From contig CAYXHM010000001.1 of assembly GCA_964464965.1 (NCBI GenBank), positions 62,001 through 126,000 on the forward strand: DNA of 64,000 bases, written 5' to 3'. The notes under the pieces were generated by a model. The model was given only the letters and a program-made list of their open reading frames with translations. It searched no databases and was not told the DNA's origin. This stretch comes from UBA5543 sp964464965. GTDB lineage: Bacteria > Bacteroidota > Bacteroidia > Chitinophagales > Chitinophagaceae. Position 1 is the first letter of the stretch. Each line of letters begins with the position of its first letter. Made by a program: the position numbers and the translations under genes. This document shows positions 34,239-41,921 of the stretch, piece after piece.

Positions 34239-37040
34239 CTACATGTATTTGCCCGTGTAGCTATCCTTTGCATCCTTCAATCCCTTTGGCGGCCCCGCAT
34301 ACAATATATGCCCGCCACCGGCACCACCTTCGGGCCCTATGTCAATAATGTGGTCGGCGCATTTTATCACATCGGTATTGTGCTCTATTACAATGATGCT
34401 GTGCCCCTGCTCTATCAGCGCGTCGAAAGAGCCCAGCAATTTTTTAATATCGTGAAAATGCAGGCCGGTTGTAGGCTCGTCGAAGATGAAAAGTATGGTG
34501 TCCTTACCACTACCCTTTCCTAAAAACGAAGCCAGTTTAACACGCTGTGCCTCACCACCGCTGAGCGTATTACTACTCTGCCCCAGCTTTATATAACCAA
34601 GCCCTACATCACTTAAAGGCTGTAATGATTTTGCTACTTTCTTTTCGTTAGCGAAAAATATAATGGCTTCATCCACGCTCATTTCCAGCACATCGTGCAC
34701 GTTCTTTTCGCGGTAGGTTATATCCAGCACCTCGTCTTTAAAACGTTTGCCCTTGCAGCTTTCGCACACCAGGTGTATATCCGCCAGGAACTGCATTTCC
34801 ACCACCACCTCACCATCGCCCTTGCAGGTATCGCAACGGCCGCCATCCGTGTTGAAGGAGAAATGTTTCTCTTTAAACCCACGCATCTTGGCCAACGGCT
34901 GAGATGTAAAGAGTTTACGCAATTCGTCCCAGGCTTTTATGTAGGTAACGGGGTTACTGCGCGATGATTTACCTATCGGGTTCTGGTCCACCATTTCCAC
35001 ATGGGTGATGCGGTCTAAATCTCCACCCAGGTAGCGGTGCAGCCCCGGCCTGTCTGTACCCTCACCGTAATGCTTTTGCAATGCGGGGTACAGGGTTTGT
35101 TTTACCAATGTTGTTTTACCACTACCACTCACACCTGTTACCACACACAGTACATTCAGCGGGAAATCTACATCCACATTTTTCAGGTTGTTCTGGCGGC
35201 AGCCTTCAAGCCTGATGGCCCCCTTCGGCTTACGCTTTAGTACGGGACTTTCTATTTTCATATTGCCGCTCAGGTATTGTCCCGTCAGGCTCAGTTCATT
35301 TTTTATCAGCTCCTTATATGGCCCTGCCGCTACCACTTCACCACCCAGGTGACTGGCCAGCGGGCCCATATCTATTATGTAGTCGGCCTCGCGCATCATT
35401 TGCTCGTCGTGCTCTACCACTACTACCGTGTTGCCCAGGTCGCGGAGGTTCTTCAGTACTTTTATCAGGCGCTCTGTATCGCGGCTGTGCAGGCCTATAC
35501 TTGGCTCGTCCAGTATGTACAGCGAATCTGTAAGGTTGCTGCCCAGGAACTTGGTGAGCTGTATGCGCTGGCTTTCACCACCGCTGAGCGTATTGGCCAG
35601 GCGGCTGAGTGTGAGGTAACCAAGGCCAACGTCGAGCAATGTCTTCAGGCGCTGGTTTATTTCTATTAATATCCTTGAAGCAATCTTGGTGTCATTCTCG
35701 TTCAGTTCCAGTTGCTCAAACCATGTATTCAGGTCGCTCGACGGCATTAACATCAATTCGCCGATGGTGGTGTTCTGTATCTTTACATAGCTGGCATCTT
35801 TGCGCAGGCGGCTACCCTCGCAGCTTGGGCAGGTAGTGCGGCCACGGTAGCGTGCCTGCATTACACGGTATTGCACCTTATACAGGTTCTGTTCTACCAT
35901 GGTAAAAAAGTCGCGGATGCCGCTTACCTTATCGTTACCATGCCACAGCAGGTCCATTTCTTTTTTGTTCAGGTCGGCGATGGCTTTGTGTACGGGGAAG
36001 TCGTACTTGGCAGCCGCACGGATAAAGGCATTCTGCCATTCGCTCATTTTTTCGCCACGCCAGCAGGCTACCGCGCCTTCATATACACTCAGGCTTTTGT
36101 CAGGTATCACCAGGTCTTCATCTATACCCAGCACCATGCCAAACCCTTCACACTGCGGGCAGGCACCATAAGGATTATTGAACGAAAACAGGTTGGGCGT
36201 TGGCTCCTCGAAGGTCATACCATCGGCCTCGAAACGGTTGTTGAAAATCTTTATCTCGTCGCCATCCAGCTCCAGGAAACATTCGCCCTCGCTCTCGTAA
36301 AAAGCGGTCTGGATACTATCGCCCAGGCGGTGGATGTCGTCTTCTTCAAAATCTTTGGTGACGATACGGTCTATCAGCAGGTAGTTGTTTTTTTCCGGCA
36401 GGGTTTCCTCACCGGCCAGCAGGGCCTCTATACGCAGGGGCTTCTGCCCGTCTTTGGCATATACACGGGTAAAGCCTTTCTGCATGAGTATGTTCAGTTC
36501 TTCGGTAACGGTGCGGCCGTAGTGCGTAACCAGCGGCACTACTATCTGCACCTTTACGCCCTTTTTCAGTGTTGTTATATAATCCACCACATCGGTTACG
36601 GTATCTTTCTTCACCTCTGCCCCGCTGATGGGCGAGTAAGTGCGGCCGGCACGGGCAAACAGCAGGCGCAAGTAATCGTACAGCTCCGTCATGCTGCCGA
36701 CGGTGCTGCGGGGGGTGCGGGTGGTTACCTTCTGCTCTATGGCTATGGCGGGGCATATGCCGTGTATATAATCTACGTTGGGCTTATCCATACGCATGAG
36801 GAACTGGCGGGCGTAGGCGCTGAGGCTCTCCGCATAGCGGCGCTGCCCTTCGGCAAACAGGGTATCCATAGTGAGGCTGCTCTTGCCGCTGCCCGATACG
36901 CCTGTTACCACCACCAGTTTGTTGCGGGGTATGGCTACGTCCACGTTCTTCAGGTTGTGCATTTTTGCACCTTTTATGAAGATGACGTCTTCTGCGGGGC
37001 TTTCTGTTTTTGCTGCTTTTGTTAGTTTCTTCGTTGCCAT
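34239..37040 (-). CDS. uvrA: excinuclease ABC subunit A
   Basis: The damage-recognition ATPase of nucleotide-excision repair, about 933 residues. Both ABC modules are intact: Walker A GVSGSGKSSL (near residue 45) and GVSGSGKTTL (near 640), signatures LSGGESQRIQL and LSGGEAQRVKL, and Walker B ILDEPSIGLH and IFDEPTTGLH. The C-terminal zinc finger (CDTCKGDG...CESCKGKRF) is complete. In the N-terminal module the first CxxC of the E. coli zinc finger is absent (only CPQCEGFG remains), a pattern I associate with Bacteroidota UvrA. The start at 37040 gives MATKKL. Confidence 0.95.
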   Translation of the reverse strand: MATKKLTKAAKTESPAEDVIFIKGAKMHNLKNVDVAIPRNKLVVVTGVSGSGKSSLTMDTLFAEGQRRYAESLSAYARQFLMRMDKPNVDYIHGICPAIAIEQKVTTRTPRSTVGSMTELYDYLRLLFARAGRTYSPISGAEVKKDTVTDVVDYITTLKKGVKVQIVVPLVTHYGRTVTEELNILMQKGFTRVYAKDGQKPLRIEALLAGEETLPEKNNYLLIDRIVTKDFEEDDIHRLGDSIQTAFYESEGECFLELDGDEIKIFNNRFEADGMTFEEPTPNLFSFNNPYGACPQCEGFGMVLGIDEDLVIPDKSLSVYEGAVACWRGEKMSEWQNAFIRAAAKYDFPVHKAIADLNKKEMDLLWHGNDKVSGIRDFFTMVEQNLYKVQYRVMQARYRGRTTCPSCEGSRLRKDASYVKIQNTTIGELMLMPSSDLNTWFEQLELNENDTKIASRILIEINQRLKTLLDVGLGYLTLSRLANTLSGGESQRIQLTKFLGSNLTDSLYILDEPSIGLHSRDTERLIKVLKNLRDLGNTVVVVEHDEQMMREADYIIDMGPLASHLGGEVVAAGPYKELIKNELSLTGQYLSGNMKIESPVLKRKPKGAIRLEGCRQNNLKNVDVDFPLNVLCVVTGVSGSGKTTLVKQTLYPALQKHYGEGTDRPGLHRYLGGDLDRITHVEMVDQNPIGKSSRSNPVTYIKAWDELRKLFTSQPLAKMRGFKEKHFSFNTDGGRCDTCKGDGEVVVEMQFLADIHLVCESCKGKRFKDEVLDITYREKNVHDVLEMSVDEAIIFFANEKKVAKSLQPLSDVGLGYIKLGQSSNTLSGGEAQRVKLASFLGKGSGKDTILFIFDEPTTGLHFHDIKKLLGSFDALIEQGHSIIVIEHNTDVIKCADHIIDIGPEGGAGGGHILYAGPPKGLKDAKDSYTGKYM

Positions 37041-37148
37041 GCTGTTGAGCAAATTTAGTGGTTTCTGTTGGGTGTTGTGTTATAATGAATGTCTATGGGA
37101 CATCTATAAATAATTTCTTCTTTTCGTTCTCTACCCACCTTTTGTTCA

Positions 37149-37297
37149 TTTCTTTTTACGCAAAAAGAAACGAACCAAAGAAAAGGCGCCGAAATCAAAA
37201 GCTTCATTGATTTCGGGGTGCCTCCCTGGATGGACTGCGGTGCTACTGCGCTGCCGGGCTGAGGAGACCTCCCTCTATCTCCCTCCCAGTGAGGGAG
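37149..37297. repeat. cluster of three non-coding hairpins
   Basis: TTTCTTTTT-acgc-AAAAAGAAA (37149-37170), CCGAAATCA-n10-TGATTTCGG (37189-37216) and CTCCCTC...GAGGGAG (37279-37297) follow one another. These are typical Bacteroidota intergenic palindromes. The 37041-37752 interval contains this cluster, a minus-strand terminator at 37488-37508 and two REP-like hairpins at 37605-37652, and no gene I can support; the minus-strand frame at 37055-37552 merely reads through the repeats. Confidence 0.75.
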
Positions 37298-37487
37298 GAC
37301 TTTGCGATGTATTGTAGATGCATGTTCGGTGGTAGCCTTAAAATTGTTAAGTAATGTGTTTTGGGGGTTTAACTGATGGTTAATATTGTATTTTGATAAT
37401 TGATTGATAATAAGCCCATTGTGAAAATTTTTGTTAAGTAATGTTAAGTAAAACGGGAAAATCTCCGTAGTTAACAAAACAGAAAAA

Positions 37488-37508
37488 AGCCCCGCTTGTT
37501 GCGGGGCT
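37488..37508 (-). terminator. minus-strand terminator without an obvious gene
   Basis: AGCCCCGC-ttgtt-GCGGGGCT, followed on the minus strand by TTTTTTCTG, is a strong terminator for minus-strand transcription. No minus-strand gene lies upstream of it (37509-37752 is non-coding and 37753 starts a plus-strand gene). It may have belonged to a gene displaced by the AIPR/TIR island. Confidence 0.75.
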
Positions 37509-37604
37509 GTGGTATTAAATATTTTATATGGGTGGGTTGATGTGTGGGGCATGGTAGTATGCGGGTTTTATCTATAACAAAGATACGTAAAAATGTCGAT
37601 TATT

Positions 37605-37652
37605 AGAGCGGATGCTCTTCATATTTTTAGGTCTAAGCGGGACGCTTAGACC
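37605..37652. repeat. tandem REP-like hairpins upstream of the AIPR gene
   Basis: AGAGC-ggat-GCTCT (37605-37618) and GGTCTAAGCG-gga-CGCTTAGACC (37630-37652) are two perfect hairpins 11 bp apart. Both have a GC-GGA-type tip (GCGGATGC and GCGGGACGC), suggesting one element. They lie 100-150 bp before the AIPR start. Confidence 0.7.
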
Positions 37653-37752
37653 AGTTTGGGTGTATTCTATTTAGACAGAAAAAGCACCTTTCTAATAAAA
37701 GACATATATATTTTAATAGCAAAAATTATATCTTACAAAAAATGCTTAACTC

Positions 37753-39687
37753 GTGTCCATAGAAACTAGATTAAAAGAAGTATATGATTCTTTTCAAGGA
37801 TTTCCACCAAAAAATCCAATTGTCAGACTCAATATCCCGCACGATGCGTTCACCTTAGTCGTGTTTGAAATTCTTTTTAGAAACTTTCACTCCATTCAAA
37901 AACTTGACTATAACAACCGTGAACATATTCAATTTATCACACAATCAATCATTCCACCACCTGATGATTCAATTGATATCTTTTATGAAGAAAAACAAAT
38001 TGATGATTGTAAATATCATATTGTTCAGGTTAAAAATCAAAAACTAACACAAGCTGAAATTGAAACCTGTTTTCTACAAATGGAAAGCACTGTTAAACAG
38101 TATCTAAAGAAACCTAAGGATATACGTAGAAATACAAAGGAGTTAATAGCTAATACAGACTTTAATTCCCAATATAAAAATGATATTACATATTATGTTG
38201 TACATCGTGGCAGTGATAATTATATTCGACATCAACGTGCCAGTCAAATTGTAATAACCGACAGTGAACTTGAATTACTTAGTAATGGAGCGTTGAATAT
38301 GAGTGTCCCTTTTGAAAGGTTCGAGATTGACACTACAAACAACTTTATCGTTAATAATTTTATTGATGGTAAGGGGTCAAACGTCAATAGTAATTTGCCT
38401 AAGTCTCTTTTATGCAATCTAAGTGGCTATGACTTAGCGGTTTTAAATAACAAATACTCTAATACAATTTTAGGAAGAAATATTCTGTACGGACAGAATT
38501 TAAGAGAGTCTCTAAAAAAAACCTCAAAGACATTTGATAAAATGTTTGAAACAATATCAAACGAACCAGATTTATTCTTATACTATAATAATGGAATTAC
38601 TATACTATCCACTTTTTTTGACACAATGTCGGTTAGCAATTCAGAACATTTAACCGTAAAGGATTTTTCCATTATTAATGGAGCACAAACTTCAAGTACT
38701 TTAGGAGCATATCTACGTGAGGCTGAGATTAATGATGAGCCAGAAAAAATAGAACAATTAAAAAAGGTATTCGTACTAACAAAAATATATGAAATCAATA
38801 AAGGTTTAAAAAATCACGAAACTGTAAGTGAGAGAATTAAAATCTATAATAATACACAAACCCCACTATCTAGCAGAGATATGGTGTCTATCAGGTCAGA
38901 ACAACTTGACTTACAGAATAAGCTTTTGACTTGCGCTTCACCAAATATTTTCGTTAATATAAAAAAAGGTGTAGAAGTTCCTTCTCATCCTAAAACGTTC
39001 CCTCATCAACGTATCACAAACGAAACGTTAGCACAACTTGCATTGTGCGGATTTTCATTACAGCCATTTTCGGCAAAAGATAAAAAATCAAAAATTTTTG
39101 ATAACGATGGCACTGACCAATATCTTCTAAATGAAACCTATAATAACCTGTTTCACCCAACTACAGGTATCTTGTTTAACAAATCGAACATAGAAATTGA
39201 TGAACTCTTATTTGTATATAAAATTCACGAAGATGCAAAAAAAAACCAAAAGAAGGCACTTCAAGATCGAATAAACACGCTCAATCAAACACAGAAAGAC
39301 CCTATTGAAAAAGCACATCTCGAGGATACAATTAATAAAACTAAAAGGAGTATTGAGATTACAAATGTCTGTTTGTTTTATAATCTCACAACCTACTACA
39401 AAATAAAACAGTTATTTGATTCTGGAAGAAAAAGCACCTATGACTCCAAACGTTATTATAACGACAAAGAATACAAAGACTCCCTTGTCAAAAGTTTTAT
39501 CAGTATTTTCTACACACGTACTGTTAATATAATTCGGAGTAATTCAGGCTTAGAAAACATTAATAACTGGGTACGCTCTGAAAAAAGTCAAAAGACTTTT
39601 TTAGACGCCTTAGATTCACAGCTAGATGACGATATTATCGACATTAAAGAACAATATATAGACTTTACTGAATCATATAAAATATAA
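37753..39687 (+). CDS. AIPR-family (abortive infection phage resistance) protein
   Basis: A 644-residue cytosolic protein from a GTG start (37753). The centre matches the AIPR family (PF10592): FLYYNNGITIL (about 275-285) and FSIINGAQTSSTL (about 306-317, the NG-x-QT motif), followed by VSERIKIYNNTQTPLSSRDM. The N-terminal 150 residues contain DDSIDIFYEE...YHIVQVKNQ (D72, D75; Q92, K94), which resembles a PD-(D/E)xK nuclease core with Gln in the usual Glu position. The family is linked to phage resistance; the mechanism is not settled. The gene is visibly more AT-rich than its surroundings and is followed after 188 bp by a TIR gene. Defence is inferred from family and neighbour. Confidence 0.8.
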   Translation: MSIETRLKEVYDSFQGFPPKNPIVRLNIPHDAFTLVVFEILFRNFHSIQKLDYNNREHIQFITQSIIPPPDDSIDIFYEEKQIDDCKYHIVQVKNQKLTQAEIETCFLQMESTVKQYLKKPKDIRRNTKELIANTDFNSQYKNDITYYVVHRGSDNYIRHQRASQIVITDSELELLSNGALNMSVPFERFEIDTTNNFIVNNFIDGKGSNVNSNLPKSLLCNLSGYDLAVLNNKYSNTILGRNILYGQNLRESLKKTSKTFDKMFETISNEPDLFLYYNNGITILSTFFDTMSVSNSEHLTVKDFSIINGAQTSSTLGAYLREAEINDEPEKIEQLKKVFVLTKIYEINKGLKNHETVSERIKIYNNTQTPLSSRDMVSIRSEQLDLQNKLLTCASPNIFVNIKKGVEVPSHPKTFPHQRITNETLAQLALCGFSLQPFSAKDKKSKIFDNDGTDQYLLNETYNNLFHPTTGILFNKSNIEIDELLFVYKIHEDAKKNQKKALQDRINTLNQTQKDPIEKAHLEDTINKTKRSIEITNVCLFYNLTTYYKIKQLFDSGRKSTYDSKRYYNDKEYKDSLVKSFISIFYTRTVNIIRSNSGLENINNWVRSEKSQKTFLDALDSQLDDDIIDIKEQYIDFTESYKI

Positions 39688-39850
39688 TATGTTTTTTTTT
39701 ACAACCTGCGCTATTCATGTATTCTTTGGAGCATGTCGTACTAAAAACAGGATGCTGTTCTGTGAATGGTATTCTGTAATTCAATTGGCCCAAATATTCT
39801 ACTTTATGAGAGTACTGCAAACTTTTGTCAAGCATCATTCTTATAATTGC

Positions 39851-39858
39851 TATTTTTG
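39851..39858 (+). promoter_or_regulatory. possible -7 element of the TIR gene
   Basis: TATTTTTG fits TAnnTTTG and lies 17 bp before the TTG start. The nearest TTTTG upstream is 23 bp away rather than 19, so the match is incomplete. It suggests the TIR gene can be transcribed separately from the AIPR gene. Confidence 0.35.
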
Positions 39859-39875
39859 TTTAAAGTCTTAAACCA

Positions 39876-40388
39876 TTGGATAAGAGTAATCAAATTTTTA
39901 TAAGCCACTCCAGCAAGGATGAAAAACTTGTGTCCGCATTTGTTGAGAAGATATTGAATCTGGGAATGAACATTGACCGGAAGGATATATTTTATACTTC
40001 TGCAAAAGACACTACAACTAAAAGTGGTGCTGATTTTAGAGGGACAATAAAGGATGCAATTCTCAAATCATCCGCTGTAATTCAAATAATTACAACTAAT
40101 TATAAAAAGAGCGAAGTTTGTTTGAACGAGATGGGAGCTGCTTGGGTTCTGTCTGATAATGTTATACCATTTATTATTGACCCAGTAAATTTTGAGAACA
40201 TTGGCTTTATACATAACACCACACAACTACTGAAATTAAATTCTGACGAAGACCTATTTAAATTCCAAGATGACCATCCTGAATTATATGAAGGCAAGAG
40301 AATCAATCAATCAAATTATCATAAACAGGTAAAAGAATTTATTACTGGTTTTAGTGGATTTAATTCTTATAGCAATTATTTCTATTAG
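39876..40388 (+). CDS. TIR-domain protein, probable NAD-cleaving effector
   Basis: A 170-residue protein, nearly all one TIR domain. It begins NQIFISHSSKDEKLVSAFVEKI (strand A and box 1; the first 20 residues only are characteristic), continues through DIFYTSAKD and AILKSSAVIQIIT, and has SEVCLNEMGAAW, whose E85 lies where bacterial TIR NADases carry the catalytic glutamate. Bacterial TIR proteins deplete NAD+ or make cyclic ADP-ribose signals during phage attack. It starts with TTG (39876). There is no sensor domain, so sensing may fall to the upstream AIPR protein. The base composition is AT-rich like that gene. Confidence 0.85.
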   Translation: MDKSNQIFISHSSKDEKLVSAFVEKILNLGMNIDRKDIFYTSAKDTTTKSGADFRGTIKDAILKSSAVIQIITTNYKKSEVCLNEMGAAWVLSDNVIPFIIDPVNFENIGFIHNTTQLLKLNSDEDLFKFQDDHPELYEGKRINQSNYHKQVKEFITGFSGFNSYSNYFY

Positions 40389-40565
40389 ACCTCCCTTGGT
40401 CTGTGCTGTCACCGACCAACCACTCCTCCGCCACCCTGAATTTATTTCAGAGTCTTGAGAATTTAATACATCCCTCCTACCTCCCTTCAAAGGAAGAATT
40501 GCGGGTTGTATTTTATCAGAACATATCGAACAGCAGATAGTATACCTATGCAAGTATATGCATAT

Positions 40566-40603
40566 AAAAAAGCGGGGTGGCAATAATGCCACCCCGCTTT
40601 TTT
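40566..40603. terminator. strong bidirectional terminator
   Basis: A perfect 17-bp stem (AAAAAAGCGGGGTGGCA / TGCCACCCCGCTTTTTT) with a 4-nt loop. It closes the DUF4342 gene on the minus strand and could also stop plus-strand transcription from the TIR gene. Between 40389 and 40560 there is only repeat-like sequence with a C-rich stretch. Confidence 0.9.
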
Positions 40604-40619
40604 TCGGGATTATCCTCTT

Positions 40620-40859
40620 CTACTTTTCTCTTTCCACCGTAATAGTACATTCTCCTATAAGTGCCGCCAAGGCGCCTATTGCTGCAAGTACCGGGGCCAG
40701 CACAACACCCACTACCCCTACTGTAAGCGGAAACGACAGGAGTTCTTTATTGTCTTTATCTGTAATGGTCATCTTCCTGACGTTTCCCTCCTCTACCAGT
40801 TCTTTAATTTTTGCCAGTAGGGCCTCGCCATTGATGCTAAACGATTCTTGCCTGCTCAT
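40620..40859 (-). CDS. DUF4342 protein
   Basis: A 79-residue protein. SFSINGEALLAKIKELVEEGNVRKMTITDK gives the family's N-terminal helix and strand (key stretch KIKELVEEGNVRK), followed by LLSFPLTVGVVGVVLAPVLAAIGALAALIGECTITVE, a single long hydrophobic hairpin. It resembles the DUF4342 family, small membrane-associated proteins of unknown role. It lies 27 bp downstream of the barrel-protein gene, probably co-transcribed, and ends at the strong terminator. Confidence 0.8.
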   Translation of the reverse strand: MSRQESFSINGEALLAKIKELVEEGNVRKMTITDKDNKELLSFPLTVGVVGVVLAPVLAAIGALAALIGECTITVEREK

Positions 40860-40886
40860 AGTTTTATATTGTTGGTTGCGGTGTTT

Positions 40887-41636
40887 TTATTTACCGGCGT
40901 TTATGATAAAAGTATATCCTAATGTAGCCATAATGCTGCCGGTGCTGTTTTCACCGTTAACGTTGGTATTTTCCCTGATGTTAGGCATACCCAGGGCGTA
41001 GCGGCCATCCAGCCAGATACCATGCCTGCCAAAAGTATAACCCGCACCTAACCCGCCTACCAGGCCAAAATTAAAATCCTTCACCTGGTTTTTGATATCG
41101 GTATCGCTGTTGAAAGACAGCACTGATTCAGCATATTTTTTGCTGCCGTTTTTGTCAGCATACAGTGCGCTGTTGCCTGAAGTTTCATTTTTAGCTGAAA
41201 GCAGGTATGAGCCAAACACACCCAGGTTAGCATAGTATTTAAATTTATTACCAAAAGTAACACGGGCCATTACCGGCAGCTCCAGGTAATTCAGCACGGT
41301 TTTGTTATCGAAATCTGCATACAAAACAGAGTTGCCATTGCTACCATAACCGCTTACTGCCTGCATACCATTCTTTTTACCACCCATAGTAGTATAGTTT
41401 ACCTCTGCAGCAATGGATATGTATTTGCTCACACCGTAGGCCGCGGTTACGCCAAATGCGGGCCCCTCGCCAAACTTGTAGTCATCGTTTATTTCCATGC
41501 TGCCGCAGCAAAGTTTAGAGATATTCACCCCTGCGTGGCCACCAATGGAAAAACTATTTTTCTGTGCACCGGCTGTAAATGCTATTCCACCGAGCATTAC
41601 CGAAATGATTGCGATGAATTTCATTTTTGTATTCAT
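40887..41636 (-). CDS. porin-like outer-membrane beta-barrel protein
   Basis: A protein of about 249 residues with a signal peptide (ending ...GIAFTAGAQ). The ATG at 41636 starts the leader; the frame opens earlier at 41690. The mature part has eight or so amphipathic strands, for example ISIAAEVNYTTMGGKKNG, FKYYANLGVFGSYLL and FGLVGGLGAGYTFGRHGIW, and ends in ATLGYTFIINAGK. This is the PorT/OmpW-like outer membrane beta-barrel (PF13568-type) layout. It probably forms an operon with DUF4342. Confidence 0.8.
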   Translation of the reverse strand: MNTKMKFIAIISVMLGGIAFTAGAQKNSFSIGGHAGVNISKLCCGSMEINDDYKFGEGPAFGVTAAYGVSKYISIAAEVNYTTMGGKKNGMQAVSGYGSNGNSVLYADFDNKTVLNYLELPVMARVTFGNKFKYYANLGVFGSYLLSAKNETSGNSALYADKNGSKKYAESVLSFNSDTDIKNQVKDFNFGLVGGLGAGYTFGRHGIWLDGRYALGMPNIRENTNVNGENSTGSIMATLGYTFIINAGK

Positions 41637-41921
41637 AAAAATTGGTTTTTTGTTAATTGATGAAACAAAAGTATAGCCACATACTACCATGAAAGATGAT
41701 AACCATCAGCAGCATAAATGATGCTTATCAGAAATGCCCGCTGGCGAAACACCAGGTGTTTTTACATGTTGCGCATGGCATGTAGAACTATCTAGCAAAA
41801 AAGCATTCTATAATGGCAAAACCAGTATGATACCTGCATTTTTGCAGGACACCTGCATGGCAATAAATCAACATATCCCCGTATCTTTATGCCCGAATTT
41901 TATTTTTAAATCGATAATGTG

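Noticed and set aside
35871..37025. A 384-codon frame on the plus strand opposite uvrA
   Set aside because: It is the antisense of a well-conserved gene; the coding signal belongs to uvrA.
37055..37552. A 165-codon minus-strand frame downstream of the uvrA start
   Set aside because: It reads through palindromes and the minus-strand terminator hairpin; the translation is repetitive and without a recognisable domain or leader.
39689..39871. A 60-codon frame between the AIPR and TIR genes
   Set aside because: Cys/Phe-rich translation starting two bases after the AIPR stop, without a ribosome-binding site; the segment also carries the probable TIR promoter.
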